Shown here one piece after another: positions 1-5,811 of a stretch of DNA of 6,516 nt. Within the stretch, counting starts at the first letter, position 1. Each line of letters opens with the position of its first letter. Under the pieces are notes generated by a model. The model had not been told where the DNA came from and did no database searches. It saw only the letters and a program-made list of their open reading frames with translations. Source of the DNA: Desulfobacteraceae bacterium (GTDB taxonomy: Bacteria > Desulfobacterota > DSM-4660 > Desulfatiglandales > B25-G16); NCBI GenBank assembly GCA_030615565.1, contig JAUWZC010000125.1:1-6516 (forward strand), given 5' to 3'. The translations under genes were made by a program, and so were the position numbers.

Positions 1-1
1 T

Positions 2-694
2 GATGCACCCGAAGAATGCTGGCCTGATATGAAAATAATGAATGAACTGGGTAAACTTATCTCTCCTGAAGAATACTGGCACAAAGACTTTAACCAGTTT
101 TTGGAAGATATTGTCAAACCAAGTGGTCTCACATACAGCCAGTTCGTGGAGAAGGGTTATTTGAAAGGTCCTGACAGATTCAAGTTCTATGAAGAAAAGG
201 GTTTTCGAACTCCCACCGGCAAGGTAGAGCTTAAATTGAGTACAGCGGAGAAATTCAATCTATCCCCACTCCCTACATTTAATGGCCTTCTAGAGGAAGA
301 TGACCCTGAATATCCTCTGGTATTAACCAGTTCCAAAAGCCAGTATTACCTTCATTCATCCTACAGGTGGATCAAAAGACTTAGAGAAAAAAGACCAGAC
401 CCAAAGGTTGAAATCCACCCTAGTACTGCTTTAAAATACGGAATTAAGGAAGGTTATGAGGTTATTATTGAAACAAGATGTGGAAAGATAACCCAGATTG
501 CACATCTTACCGATATTGTTGATCCAAGGGTAATAAATGCCTCACATGGATGGTGGTTCCCGGAGGAAAAGGCAGAATCACTTTATGAATGGGAAAAATC
601 CAATTTTAATATCCTTACCTCTGCTGAAAAATTGGGAAAGGAATTTGGAACACCTAATCTAAAAGCAATTGGATGCAAAATACAGCGAAAATAG
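2..694 (+). CDS. Molybdopterin-dependent oxidoreductase (DMSO reductase superfamily), C-terminal part, 5' truncated by window
   Basis: The frame is open from the first complete codon at position 2, so the ATG at 29 is an internal Met and the gene begins outside the window; about 231 residues are visible of a family usually 650-1000 long. What is seen is the tail of the catalytic subunit: a PTGKVEL segment, typical of the region just before the last domain, then PLVLTSS and a run through KVEIHPSTALKYGIKEG and VIIETRCGKI that matches the C-terminal molybdopterin-dinucleotide-binding beta-barrel. HGWWFPE follows near the end. Family knowledge: these proteins carry a bis-MGD Mo or W centre and usually an N-terminal 4Fe-4S cluster, neither of which can be seen here. 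HGWWFPE reminds me of the acetylene hydratase/polysulfide reductase-like branch, but the substrate cannot be told. The TAG stop lies against the ribosome binding site of the next gene, which suggests co-transcription. Confidence 0.9.
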   Translation, partial: DAPEECWPDMKIMNELGKLISPEEYWHKDFNQFLEDIVKPSGLTYSQFVEKGYLKGPDRFKFYEEKGFRTPTGKVELKLSTAEKFNLSPLPTFNGLLEEDDPEYPLVLTSSKSQYYLHSSYRWIKRLREKRPDPKVEIHPSTALKYGIKEGYEVIIETRCGKITQIAHLTDIVDPRVINASHGWWFPEEKAESLYEWEKSNFNILTSAEKLGKEFGTPNLKAIGCKIQRK

Positions 695-707
695 GAAGGA
701 TTTTTTG
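693..707 (+). promoter_or_regulatory. Ribosome binding site that decides a TTG start
   Basis: AGGAAGGA at 693-700 overlaps the TAG stop (692-694) of the oxidoreductase gene and lies 4-5 nt before TTG at 705-707. This favours TTG 705 over the in-frame TTG at 669, which lies within the upstream gene and has no clear Shine-Dalgarno. Confidence 0.6.
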
Positions 708-1052
708 AACTCAAAAATTTTTTATACCATTGATGAGGTATCCAAGATAACCAAGCTTCCTCAAGATCTTATTCGCCACTATATACGTGTAATGGATAAA
801 ACAATAGCACCTGAACATTATCCGGATATAAATCCAAGGCAGGTTAAAGGGGAGTTCCTTTTTACAAGGAAGGACATAGATGAAATACTTAGGTTTATTG
901 ATAAAAGGAAGGATGAATCCTGGGAGAAATGGCAACTTAGAATAATAAAAGAGACAATGGCCAAAAGGGAATTAAAGCAAGATAAGCGCCCTCTTGGACG
1001 ACCAGATTTAAGAATCATTAAAGGAAAAAAGACAGATACAAAAAACAATTAA
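705..1052 (+). CDS. Small MerR-like helix-turn-helix protein, probable regulator or accessory factor
   Basis: From the TTG at 705 this is 115 residues; from the alternative in-frame TTG at 669 it would be 127 and overlap the upstream gene by 26 nt. Residues 7-28 (YTIDEVSKITKLPQDLIRHY and on) look like the first helices of a MerR-type winged helix: a helix-turn-helix entered through an aromatic-T-I-D-E-V segment, with an R-H-Y recognition region. Residues 51-65 (FLFTRKDIDEILRFI) match the wing and third helix, where MerR proteins have Y/F-T-x-x-D-I-x-x-L. The remainder is a basic tail with GRPDLRIIKGKK, with no cysteine metal-sensor loop and no long dimerisation coiled coil, so it is not a classical metal or drug sensor. 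Sitting 10 nt behind a molybdoenzyme gene, it may control that operon or assist the enzyme; this is inference. It ends 2 nt before the stop of the convergent racemase gene. Confidence 0.7.
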   Translation: MNSKIFYTIDEVSKITKLPQDLIRHYIRVMDKTIAPEHYPDINPRQVKGEFLFTRKDIDEILRFIDKRKDESWEKWQLRIIKETMAKRELKQDKRPLGRPDLRIIKGKKTDTKNN

Positions 1053-1054
1053 TA

Positions 1055-1747
1055 CTATTTTAAGGCAAACTCAACTGCTGCTTTTGAGTGAATTGTTGTT
1101 GTATCAAATAAAGGAACCTTTACATCCTCTTGGCTAATCAAAAGCGGAATTTCTGTGCATCCTAAAATCAGTCCATCTGCACCATTTGAAATAAGCTTCT
1201 TAATGATTTCTTTGAATTTTTCTTTTGAAGATTGCCTTATTATTCCAAGACACAATTCATTATAAATAACACTGTCAATTATTTCTCTATCAGTATCTGA
1301 AGGTATAATTACGTTAATATTATATTTTTCCTTTAATCTTTTTTTATAAAAATCCTCTTCCATAGTAAACTTTGTACCCAGCAAACCAAGTTTCCTTAAT
1401 CCCTGCTCTATAACCTTCTCAGCAGTCGCATCAGCTATGTGCAGGATAGGGATATTTATATTGTTTTGAACCTCTCGCGCCATTTTATGCATAGTATTTG
1501 TACAAATCACAATAAAATCAGCACCGGACCTCTCTAATTGCTGAGCAAAATTGATCATCAATTTTGTAAGCTCTTCCCACCTGCCTTGATGTTGTAGGCT
1601 TTCAATTTCTTCAAAATCAACAGAATACAAAATACATTTAGCAGAGTGTAGTCCACCAAGTCTTTCTTTTACAGTTTTATTAATAATTTTATAATACTCA
1701 GATGATGACTCCCAGCTCATGCCTCCAACAAGACCAATTGTTTTCAT
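1055..1747 (-). CDS. Aspartate/glutamate racemase family protein, YgeA-like amino-acid racemase
   Basis: This is a 230-residue PLP-independent amino-acid racemase with the two-domain alpha/beta fold. It begins MKTIGLVGGMSWESSSEYY, the standard opening of the family. The first catalytic loop is ICTNTMHK (81-88) and the second is LGCTEIPLL (195-203). The residue pair at the active site is therefore Thr83 and Cys197. From memory, E. coli YgeA, a broad-specificity racemase of about the same length, also uses Thr83/Cys197, whereas classical aspartate racemases have two cysteines. LHIADAT (102-108) is another shared block. The product would be D-amino acids, possibly for peptidoglycan or for catabolism of D/L mixtures; the substrate cannot be read from the sequence. 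AGAGGG (minus strand, complement of 1754-1759) lies 6 nt before the ATG. The gene is visibly more AT-rich than serA or trpB to its right. Confidence 0.9.
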   Translation of the reverse strand: MKTIGLVGGMSWESSSEYYKIINKTVKERLGGLHSAKCILYSVDFEEIESLQHQGRWEELTKLMINFAQQLERSGADFIVICTNTMHKMAREVQNNINIPILHIADATAEKVIEQGLRKLGLLGTKFTMEEDFYKKRLKEKYNINVIIPSDTDREIIDSVIYNELCLGIIRQSSKEKFKEIIKKLISNGADGLILGCTEIPLLISQEDVKVPLFDTTTIHSKAAVEFALK

Positions 1748-1766
1748 ATTAACCCTCTATTTTGTT

Positions 1767-1780
1767 CCGGCGCAGGCCGG
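1767..1780. repeat. CCGGC-GCAG-GCCGG hairpin
   Basis: Five perfect G/C pairs (1767-1771 with 1776-1780) close a 4-nt loop in otherwise AT-rich sequence. It is the core of the widespread TTCCGGC..GCCGG intergenic repeat seen in many bacterial genomes. It lies 20 nt upstream of the racemase start, so it falls in that gene's leader. Confidence 0.5.
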
Positions 1781-1816
1781 CAGAAAATAATAGTGCTTTG
1801 TCCCCCTCATTGCAAG

Positions 1817-1918
1817 CCTAAGATAACGAATGATGGAGAAATGGAGTGTTGAATAATGGGGAAGAAAACAATGCGAAGATCCTTTAAGACCCATTACTAC
1901 ATCATTGGCTATCTTAGG
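1817..1918. repeat. Large imperfect inverted repeat, possible MITE-like element or RNA hairpin
   Basis: The left arm (1817-1844) and the right arm (1891-1918) are reverse complements at 24 of 28 positions, around a 46-nt centre. The strongest blocks are CCTAAGATA with TATCTTAGG and AATGATG with CATCATT. Weaker complementarity continues outward, with CTTTGTC near 1796-1802 facing GACAAAAG near 1936, giving a total span of perhaps 145 nt. The mismatches are spread out, as in an old palindromic insertion. No transposase gene and no obvious target-site duplication is seen. It could equally be a long hairpin in the 5' leader of the racemase transcript. Confidence 0.5.
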
Positions 1919-2024
1919 TTCAAGCAGATTTACTGACAAAAGAAGAAAAATCTCCTTGACAGAAAATATCACATCCAGTATGCAAAATAACATAACTGTT
2001 CTTATTTTTGAACTCTTCATGGAT

Positions 2025-2030
2025 ATTATA
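2025..2030 (-). promoter_or_regulatory. Possible -10 box (TATAAT) on the minus strand
   Basis: The minus strand reads TATAAT here, a perfect sigma-70-type -10. No acceptable -35 is found 16-18 nt upstream (about 2047-2053, AT-rich) and there is no extended TG. If used, it would give the racemase a leader of about 270 nt containing both palindromes. In AT-rich sequence this match could be chance. Confidence 0.25.
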
Positions 2031-2230
2031 AAAAATCATACTAAAAAAATTTTTCCCAGTTAAGAAAAAAATTAACTTTTCAGAAATTCAAATTTTTCAT
2101 CCTCAATCTAAACTGAAAAATCATATATATGCAAAGGAAAGTCCGTAGCCAAAATTTTTAATTTTACTTGAAAAGAGCTTTGCACAACTTCTTAAAAAAA
2201 TGGCAGGCCTAAAAACGTAAGGAAGATAAT

Positions 2231-3811
2231 ATGAAAGTTCTTGTAAGCGATCCCTTATCAGAGGTTGGTGTAAAGACACTTCAGGAAACCCCTGATATTG
2301 AGGTTGATGTAAATACTGATTTGACTCCTGAAGAGCTAAAAGGGATTATTGGACAGTACCATGCTCTTGTGATACGGAGTGCAACCAAGGCCACTGCTGA
2401 AATCATTGATGCGGCACATAATTTGAAGGTTATTGGCCGAGCTGGGATAGGCTTGGACAATGTGGACATCCCTGCTGCAAGCAAAAAGGGAATTGTTGTA
2501 ATGAATACCCCGGAGGGTAACACTATAACAGCGGCAGAGCACACCATAGCGATGATCATGGCCCTCACCCGTAACATCCCCCAGGCAACCACGTCTCTTA
2601 AGGAGGGAAAATGGGAAAAGAAAAAATTCCATGGCCGGGAAATCTTTAACAAAACTCTTGGAGTAATCGGAGTTGGGCGTATAGGACGGCTTGTGGCTGA
2701 GAGGGCAAAGGGAATGGAGATGAAGGTCATCACCTATGACCCTTATATAAAGCCAGACATCATTGAGAGAATGGATATCGAGCCTGTTTCCTTTGATGAA
2801 CTTCTTCAAAGGTCTGACTATATCACCATTCATACACCGAGTACTGAGGAAACCATCAATATGATAAACAAGGAGGCAATTGCCAAAATGAAAAGCGGGG
2901 CAATGCTTATCAACTGCGCCCGCGGAGGTATAGTCAATGAAGATGATCTCTTTGAGGCCTTAAAATCAGGTCATCTTTCAGGTGCTGCCCTGGATGTCTT
3001 TAGCAAAGAGCCACCCGGCAAGATAAAATTGATGAGTCTACCCAACTTCATATGTACACCCCACCTTGGTGCGTCAACCAAAGAGGCACAGGACAAAGTG
3101 GCCAAGGATGTGGCCGAGCAGATCGTCGCATATCTTTTGTACGGCTCGGTAAAAAATGCTGTGAATGTCCCGAGCATCAGCCCAGAACTGCTATCCACTT
3201 TACGACCATATGCCACTTTAGCTGAAAAGATGGGATCTCTTCAGATCCAGCTCGCTGATAATGCTATCCTGGAAGTTCAGATAAATTACTCAGGAAAGGT
3301 AACCAATTATGATGTAACCCCCCTAACTACTGCTATGCTCAAAGGACTTCTCACTCCTATCCTTAAAGATCAAGTGAACTTTGTTAATGCACCCGTTATT
3401 GCTGCTGAACGGGGTATTAAAGTGGTGGAATCTAAGACCAAGGCACCTGAGGATTTTTCCAGCCTTATTAAGCTTACTGTTAAGACACAGAAAGGTAAAA
3501 ATATCATATCAGGGACCATATTCGGCAACAATCTGCTCAGGATCTTGCGTATTAATAACTTTTACCTTGAGGCCATTCCTGAAGGCCATAATCTTTTAAT
3601 AAATAATCTAGACAAGCCTGGTGTTATTGGCAGGATCACGAGCACCCTTGGGAGCTATAAGGTTAACATCAGCCGCATGCAAGTGGGTGAAGAAAAGGCC
3701 AAAAAACAGAATGTGATCTTTTTGGCTACAAATGTTTCAGTAAATGATGAAATCCTCAAAGAATTGCGCGGCCTGGAAGATATTTCTTTAGTAAGAAGGA
3801 TAGAGTTGTAA
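2231..3811 (+). CDS. serA: D-3-phosphoglycerate dehydrogenase, full-length type with ACT domain
   Basis: SerA oxidises 3-phosphoglycerate to 3-phosphohydroxypyruvate with NAD+, the first step of serine synthesis, in the cytoplasm. The protein is 526 residues, the normal size of the long form. The N-terminal and following catalytic parts form the substrate-binding lobe (about 1-97 and 285-310). The nucleotide lobe holds GVIGVGRIG with the glycines G147, G149 and G152, and D170 in VITYDP as the likely NAD ribose ligand. The catalytic triad of D-2-hydroxyacid dehydrogenases is intact: R231 in CARGGIV, E260 in SKEPP and H278 in TPHLGAST. About 315-445 fits the intervening allosteric substrate-binding domain, and 453-526 (NLLINNLDKPGVIGRI and on) is an ACT domain, which usually binds serine for feedback inhibition. 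AAGGAAG at 2219-2225 fits the ATG. Serine made here is a co-substrate of the TrpB encoded next. Confidence 0.97.
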   Translation: MKVLVSDPLSEVGVKTLQETPDIEVDVNTDLTPEELKGIIGQYHALVIRSATKATAEIIDAAHNLKVIGRAGIGLDNVDIPAASKKGIVVMNTPEGNTITAAEHTIAMIMALTRNIPQATTSLKEGKWEKKKFHGREIFNKTLGVIGVGRIGRLVAERAKGMEMKVITYDPYIKPDIIERMDIEPVSFDELLQRSDYITIHTPSTEETINMINKEAIAKMKSGAMLINCARGGIVNEDDLFEALKSGHLSGAALDVFSKEPPGKIKLMSLPNFICTPHLGASTKEAQDKVAKDVAEQIVAYLLYGSVKNAVNVPSISPELLSTLRPYATLAEKMGSLQIQLADNAILEVQINYSGKVTNYDVTPLTTAMLKGLLTPILKDQVNFVNAPVIAAERGIKVVESKTKAPEDFSSLIKLTVKTQKGKNIISGTIFGNNLLRILRINNFYLEAIPEGHNLLINNLDKPGVIGRITSTLGSYKVNISRMQVGEEKAKKQNVIFLATNVSVNDEILKELRGLEDISLVRRIEL

Positions 3812-3856
3812 ACCCTGTTAGAAGGTTCAATGGCAAGACTTTCTTTCTAACAGGGT
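3812..3856 (+). terminator. Perfect 12-bp hairpin directly after serA, atypical terminator
   Basis: ACCCTGTTAGAA (3812-3823) and TTCTAACAGGGT (3845-3856) pair without mismatch around a 21-nt loop, beginning on the base after the serA stop. The position is right for a terminator or a 3'-end stabiliser. However, the stem is followed by AAATGCTATAAAAAATTTCG with no T run, and the minus strand has none either, so it is not a textbook intrinsic terminator. Confidence 0.55.
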
Positions 3857-3902
3857 AAATGCTATAAAAAATTTCGTTTATTATAAAACTAGCGAAGCTC
3901 CG

Positions 3903-3923
3903 CCTCAAACCGAAGAGTTGAGG
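3903..3923. repeat. Small hairpin CCTCAA / TTGAGG
   Basis: Six perfect pairs (3903-3908 with 3918-3923) enclose a 9-nt loop, followed by an A/T-rich run AAAATAATAATTTATT. It could help end the serA transcript as a second, weak stem, but there is no clean T tract. Confidence 0.3.
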
Positions 3924-3972
3924 AAAATAATAATTTATTGCTTGAAGAGAAGTGATGTCGGTTTCGTATGAC

Positions 3973-4024
3973 GTTAACCGTTAACCGATTCGAGCTGCGC
4001 AACCGATAACCGTTTTACGCAACC
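3973..4024. repeat. AACCG repeat cluster
   Basis: AACCG occurs four times, at 3976-3980, 3983-3987, 4001-4005 and 4008-4012. These are two pairs with a 7-bp step inside each pair and 25 bp between pairs (first to third, second to fourth). CGCAACC also recurs at 3998-4004 and 4018-4024. The regular spacing could reflect a protein-binding array upstream of trpB2, or a dispersed low-complexity intergenic repeat. One copy cannot decide. Confidence 0.45.
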
Positions 4025-4058
4025 TATACATCATTATTCATTGGTAGCCTTCAAAAAC

Positions 4059-4090
4059 TTGACATAAATTTTAAGATCTTAGCTTATATA
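4059..4090 (+). promoter_or_regulatory. Candidate promoter for trpB2
   Basis: TTGACA at 4059-4064 is a perfect -35 hexamer. The -10 is uncertain: CTTATA (4083-4088), TTATAT (4084-4089) or TATATA (4085-4090), with spacers of 18-20 nt, longer than ideal. It would give a leader of about 70-80 nt before the Shine-Dalgarno at 4158. The AACCG cluster lies 47-83 nt upstream of the -35, where an activator could bind. Confidence 0.35.
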
Positions 4091-4157
4091 GACATCTAGA
4101 TGAGGCTGTCCGTGGCATAGATTGTTGCGGGCTTATGTACAATAACAATTAAAAGAC

Positions 4158-4171
4158 GGGAGGAAAAAAAG
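4158..4171 (+). promoter_or_regulatory. Strong Shine-Dalgarno followed by AAG where a start codon is expected
   Basis: GGGAGG at 4158-4163 is the best ribosome binding site in the window. Five to six nt later, at 4169-4171 and in frame with trpB2, stands AAG. One A-to-T change at 4170 would make it ATG. No ATG, GTG or TTG in frame exists between the upstream TAG (4118-4120) and the ATG at 4205. That ATG has only AAAAGGA ending 1 nt before it, too close for normal use. Confidence 0.6.
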
Positions 4172-4204
4172 AAAAGAGCAAAGTATTATCTTGACCAAAA
4201 GGAA

Positions 4205-5533
4205 ATGCCAACTCATTGTTATAATATCCAGGCTGATTTGCCGGAGCCGCTTCCACCAGTCTTGCACCCTGGAACAGGAAAGCCGATAGGCCCGGATGAC
4301 CTGGCTCCTTTATTCCCTATGGAGCTTATTAAACAGGAGGTAAGCACCGAACGCTGGATTGAAATCCCTGAGGAGCTACAGGATGTCTATCGCACCTGGA
4401 GACCAACAGTTTTGCATCGTGCATATCGACTGGAGAAGGCTCTGGATACACCAGCCAAGATCTTCTTTAAGTATGAAGGGACAAACCAGGCTGGGAGCCA
4501 TAAGCCCAATACTGCTACTGCTCAGTGCTACTATAACATGAAGGAGGGCATAAAACGAATAACTACAGAGACCGGGGCTGGCCAGTGGGGCAGTGCCCTG
4601 AGTATGGCCGGCGCATTCTTCGGTGTAGAAATCAAGGTCTATATGGTCAGGATCAGCTATGACCAGAAGCCATATCGCCGCATCGCAATGGAGGTCTGGG
4701 GAGCAAAGTGTATCCCCAGTCCCAGCACGGAAACTAAGGCAGGAAGAGACATGCTGGAAAAATGGCCTGATTGCCCCGGTAGCCTGGGACTTGCTATCAG
4801 TGAGGCAGTAGAGGATTGCGTAAGTCGTGATGATACCCACTATTCTCTGGGCAGTGTTCTGAACCATGTCCTGCTTCACCAGACAATCCAGGGGGAAGAG
4901 TGCAGGAAGCAAATGGAAATGGCAGATGCCTATCCTGATATTATTGTTGGTAACATTGGCGGTGGCTCAAACTACGGCGGTCAATTCCTGCCCTGGATCA
5001 GGGATAAGATCAGCGGAGAAAAGCCAGACCTGCGCATCATCTGCGTTGAGCCTGAAAGCTGCCCCACTGTGACCAGGGGAATATATGCCTATGATTTTGG
5101 TGACAATGTTGGGATGACTCCCCTGTTCAAGATGCATACCCTGGGCCACGGCTTTATCCCGCCCCCAATTCATGCCGGAGGCCTGCGCTATCATGGGATG
5201 GCACCGATCATATGTCATCTCTATAACCTTGGCCTGGTTGAGGCCGTAGCCGTGCACCAGACTGCCATCTTTGAGGCAGGGATAAAGTTTGCCCGCACTG
5301 AGGGCATTATCACCGGTCCAGAGCCATGCCACAATATCAAGGTAGCCATTGATGAAGCCCTTAAGTGTAAAGAATCCGGTGAGGCAAAAACAATCCTGAT
5401 AGCACACAGTGGACACGGGCACTTCGACCTTTCCGCCTATGATAATTACCTATCTGGCAAACTGGTGGATTATGCTTATCCTGAGGAAGATGTAAAGAAG
5501 GCACAGGCTGAACTGCCTAAAGTACCGGCCTGA
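4205..5533 (+). CDS. trpB: Tryptophan synthase beta chain, TrpB2 type; start codon uncertain
   Basis: TrpB condenses indole with serine to give tryptophan, using PLP, in the cytoplasm. The 442 residues match the longer TrpB2 branch, often encoded away from trpA and thought to salvage free indole. Visible motifs, numbered from the ATG at 4205: the PLP lysine K100 in GSHKPNTA; E122 in TETGAGQWGSA, the expected catalytic glutamate; the phosphate loop GGGSN (252-256); and HAGGLRYHG (323-331) and SGHGHFDLSAYDNY (402-415), both characteristic of TrpB2. From memory, Thermotoga maritima TrpB2 has about 11 residues before the position of this Met, and the 12 codons from 4169 (reading K-KRAKYYLDQKE) resemble that leader. 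The natural start was therefore probably at 4169, where AAG now stands. No trpA lies in the window. It is visibly richer in G+C than the genes at the left end. A TrpB-like remnant follows the stop. Confidence 0.95.
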   Translation: MPTHCYNIQADLPEPLPPVLHPGTGKPIGPDDLAPLFPMELIKQEVSTERWIEIPEELQDVYRTWRPTVLHRAYRLEKALDTPAKIFFKYEGTNQAGSHKPNTATAQCYYNMKEGIKRITTETGAGQWGSALSMAGAFFGVEIKVYMVRISYDQKPYRRIAMEVWGAKCIPSPSTETKAGRDMLEKWPDCPGSLGLAISEAVEDCVSRDDTHYSLGSVLNHVLLHQTIQGEECRKQMEMADAYPDIIVGNIGGGSNYGGQFLPWIRDKISGEKPDLRIICVEPESCPTVTRGIYAYDFGDNVGMTPLFKMHTLGHGFIPPPIHAGGLRYHGMAPIICHLYNLGLVEAVAVHQTAIFEAGIKFARTEGIITGPEPCHNIKVAIDEALKCKESGEAKTILIAHSGHGHFDLSAYDNYLSGKLVDYAYPEEDVKKAQAELPKVPA

Positions 5534-5559
5534 TCCCGCTGATTAAGTCCAAAGCCTGG

Positions 5560-5625
5560 AGTGGCCATTGCCTGAGGAACATCCTGGGCTTTGATAAACA
5601 CTTCTCAGGAAAGCTGATAGAGTAG
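5560..5625 (+). pseudogene. Probable remnant of a second trpB 3' end
   Basis: In the frame of 5560, which differs from that of trpB2, 21 codons and a TAG read SGHCLRNILG then FDKHFSGKLIE. This lines up without a gap with residues 402-422 of TrpB2 upstream (SGHGHFDLSA then YDNYLSGKLVD). Eight residues are identical (SGH, D, SGKL), with several conservative pairs (Y/F, V/I, D/E). The SGKL codons differ at third positions only (tct/tca, ggc/gga, aaa/aag, ctg/ctg), and DNA identity is only about 57%. This pattern suggests old protein-level homology rather than a recent DNA duplication. No start or body of a second gene remains. Chance similarity of so short a segment is not excluded. Confidence 0.45.
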
Positions 5626-5670
5626 TGGACCTTTTCGCAATTATCTTTATCGGCTACGCCGGATGGATAG

Positions 5671-5718
5671 ACCCCCATGCTGCCTTCCCCCTTGAAGGGG
5701 AAGGGTTTGGGTGGGGGT
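5671..5718. repeat. Two-stem C-rich/G-rich palindromic repeat
   Basis: An inner stem CCTTCCCC/GGGGAAGG (5683-5690 with 5697-5704, 6-nt loop) lies within an outer stem ACCCCC/GGGGGT (5671-5676 with 5713-5718). The wording, with its minus-strand reading of the HPNPSPSRG kind, matches a dispersed intergenic repeat common in bacterial genomes. No T run follows (GAAAACAG), so it is not a clear terminator. It separates trpB2 from the small-protein/iorA pair. Confidence 0.6.
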
Positions 5719-5811
5719 GAAAACAGAAACCTATTATAAGGGTTTTAATGAAACGATATACTAGTTTATTAGCGTTGCGAGTGTGCCCTTTTACCGTGGA
5801 GAGTAAACCAA

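Larger units (their letters stand above)
1748..2230. other. Divergent intergenic region between the racemase gene and serA
   Basis: About 480 nt separate the two divergent genes. I see no convincing gene. An open frame on the minus strand (2020 to 1757) is rejected because it runs through the inverted repeat and the CCGGC hairpin, covers the racemase ribosome binding site, and resembles no protein. The left half carries two palindromic elements, listed separately. The right half (about 2030-2215) is very AT-rich, with A and T runs and two small dyads: AGTTAA/TTAACT (2058-2063 and 2072-2077) and TTTTCAG/CTGAAAA (2077-2083 and 2113-2119). Promoters for both genes should lie here, but no strong -35/-10 pair stands out. 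AAGGAAG at 2219-2225 is the serA ribosome binding site. Confidence 0.6.
3857..4168. other. Intergenic region between serA and trpB2
   Basis: About 310 nt without a gene. It contains a small hairpin, an AACCG repeat cluster and a possible promoter (all listed separately), plus a dyad AAACCGA/TCGGTTT (3907-3913 and 3958-3964). The trpB2 frame has an in-frame TAG at 4118-4120. After it no ATG, GTG or TTG occurs until 4205. The long gap argues that trpB2 has its own promoter rather than reading from serA. Confidence 0.6.

Noticed and set aside
1757..2020. Minus-strand open frame of 87 codons upstream of the racemase gene
   Set aside because: It crosses the inverted repeat and the CCGGC hairpin, covers the racemase ribosome binding site, and reads like translated intergenic repeat (ending in a PACAGTK-type string) with no family resemblance.
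2135..2152. GGAAAGTCCG, resembling a conserved piece of RNase P RNA
   Set aside because: The surrounding sequence is AT-rich, and none of the other conserved RNase P RNA blocks follows before serA begins at 2231.
2281..2833. Two long minus-strand open frames opposite serA
   Set aside because: They lie wholly within a clearly real serA coding sequence, have no recognisable domains, and are shadows of its codon pattern.
4376..5422. Long minus-strand open frames opposite trpB2
   Set aside because: The plus-strand TrpB2 protein is intact over this span with all motifs; the opposite frames match nothing known.
5550..5593. CAAAGCC / GGCTTTG stem as a trpB2 terminator
   Set aside because: The stem is 7 bp with a 30-nt loop and is followed by ATAAACAC with no T run; the segment is better explained by the TrpB-like remnant.
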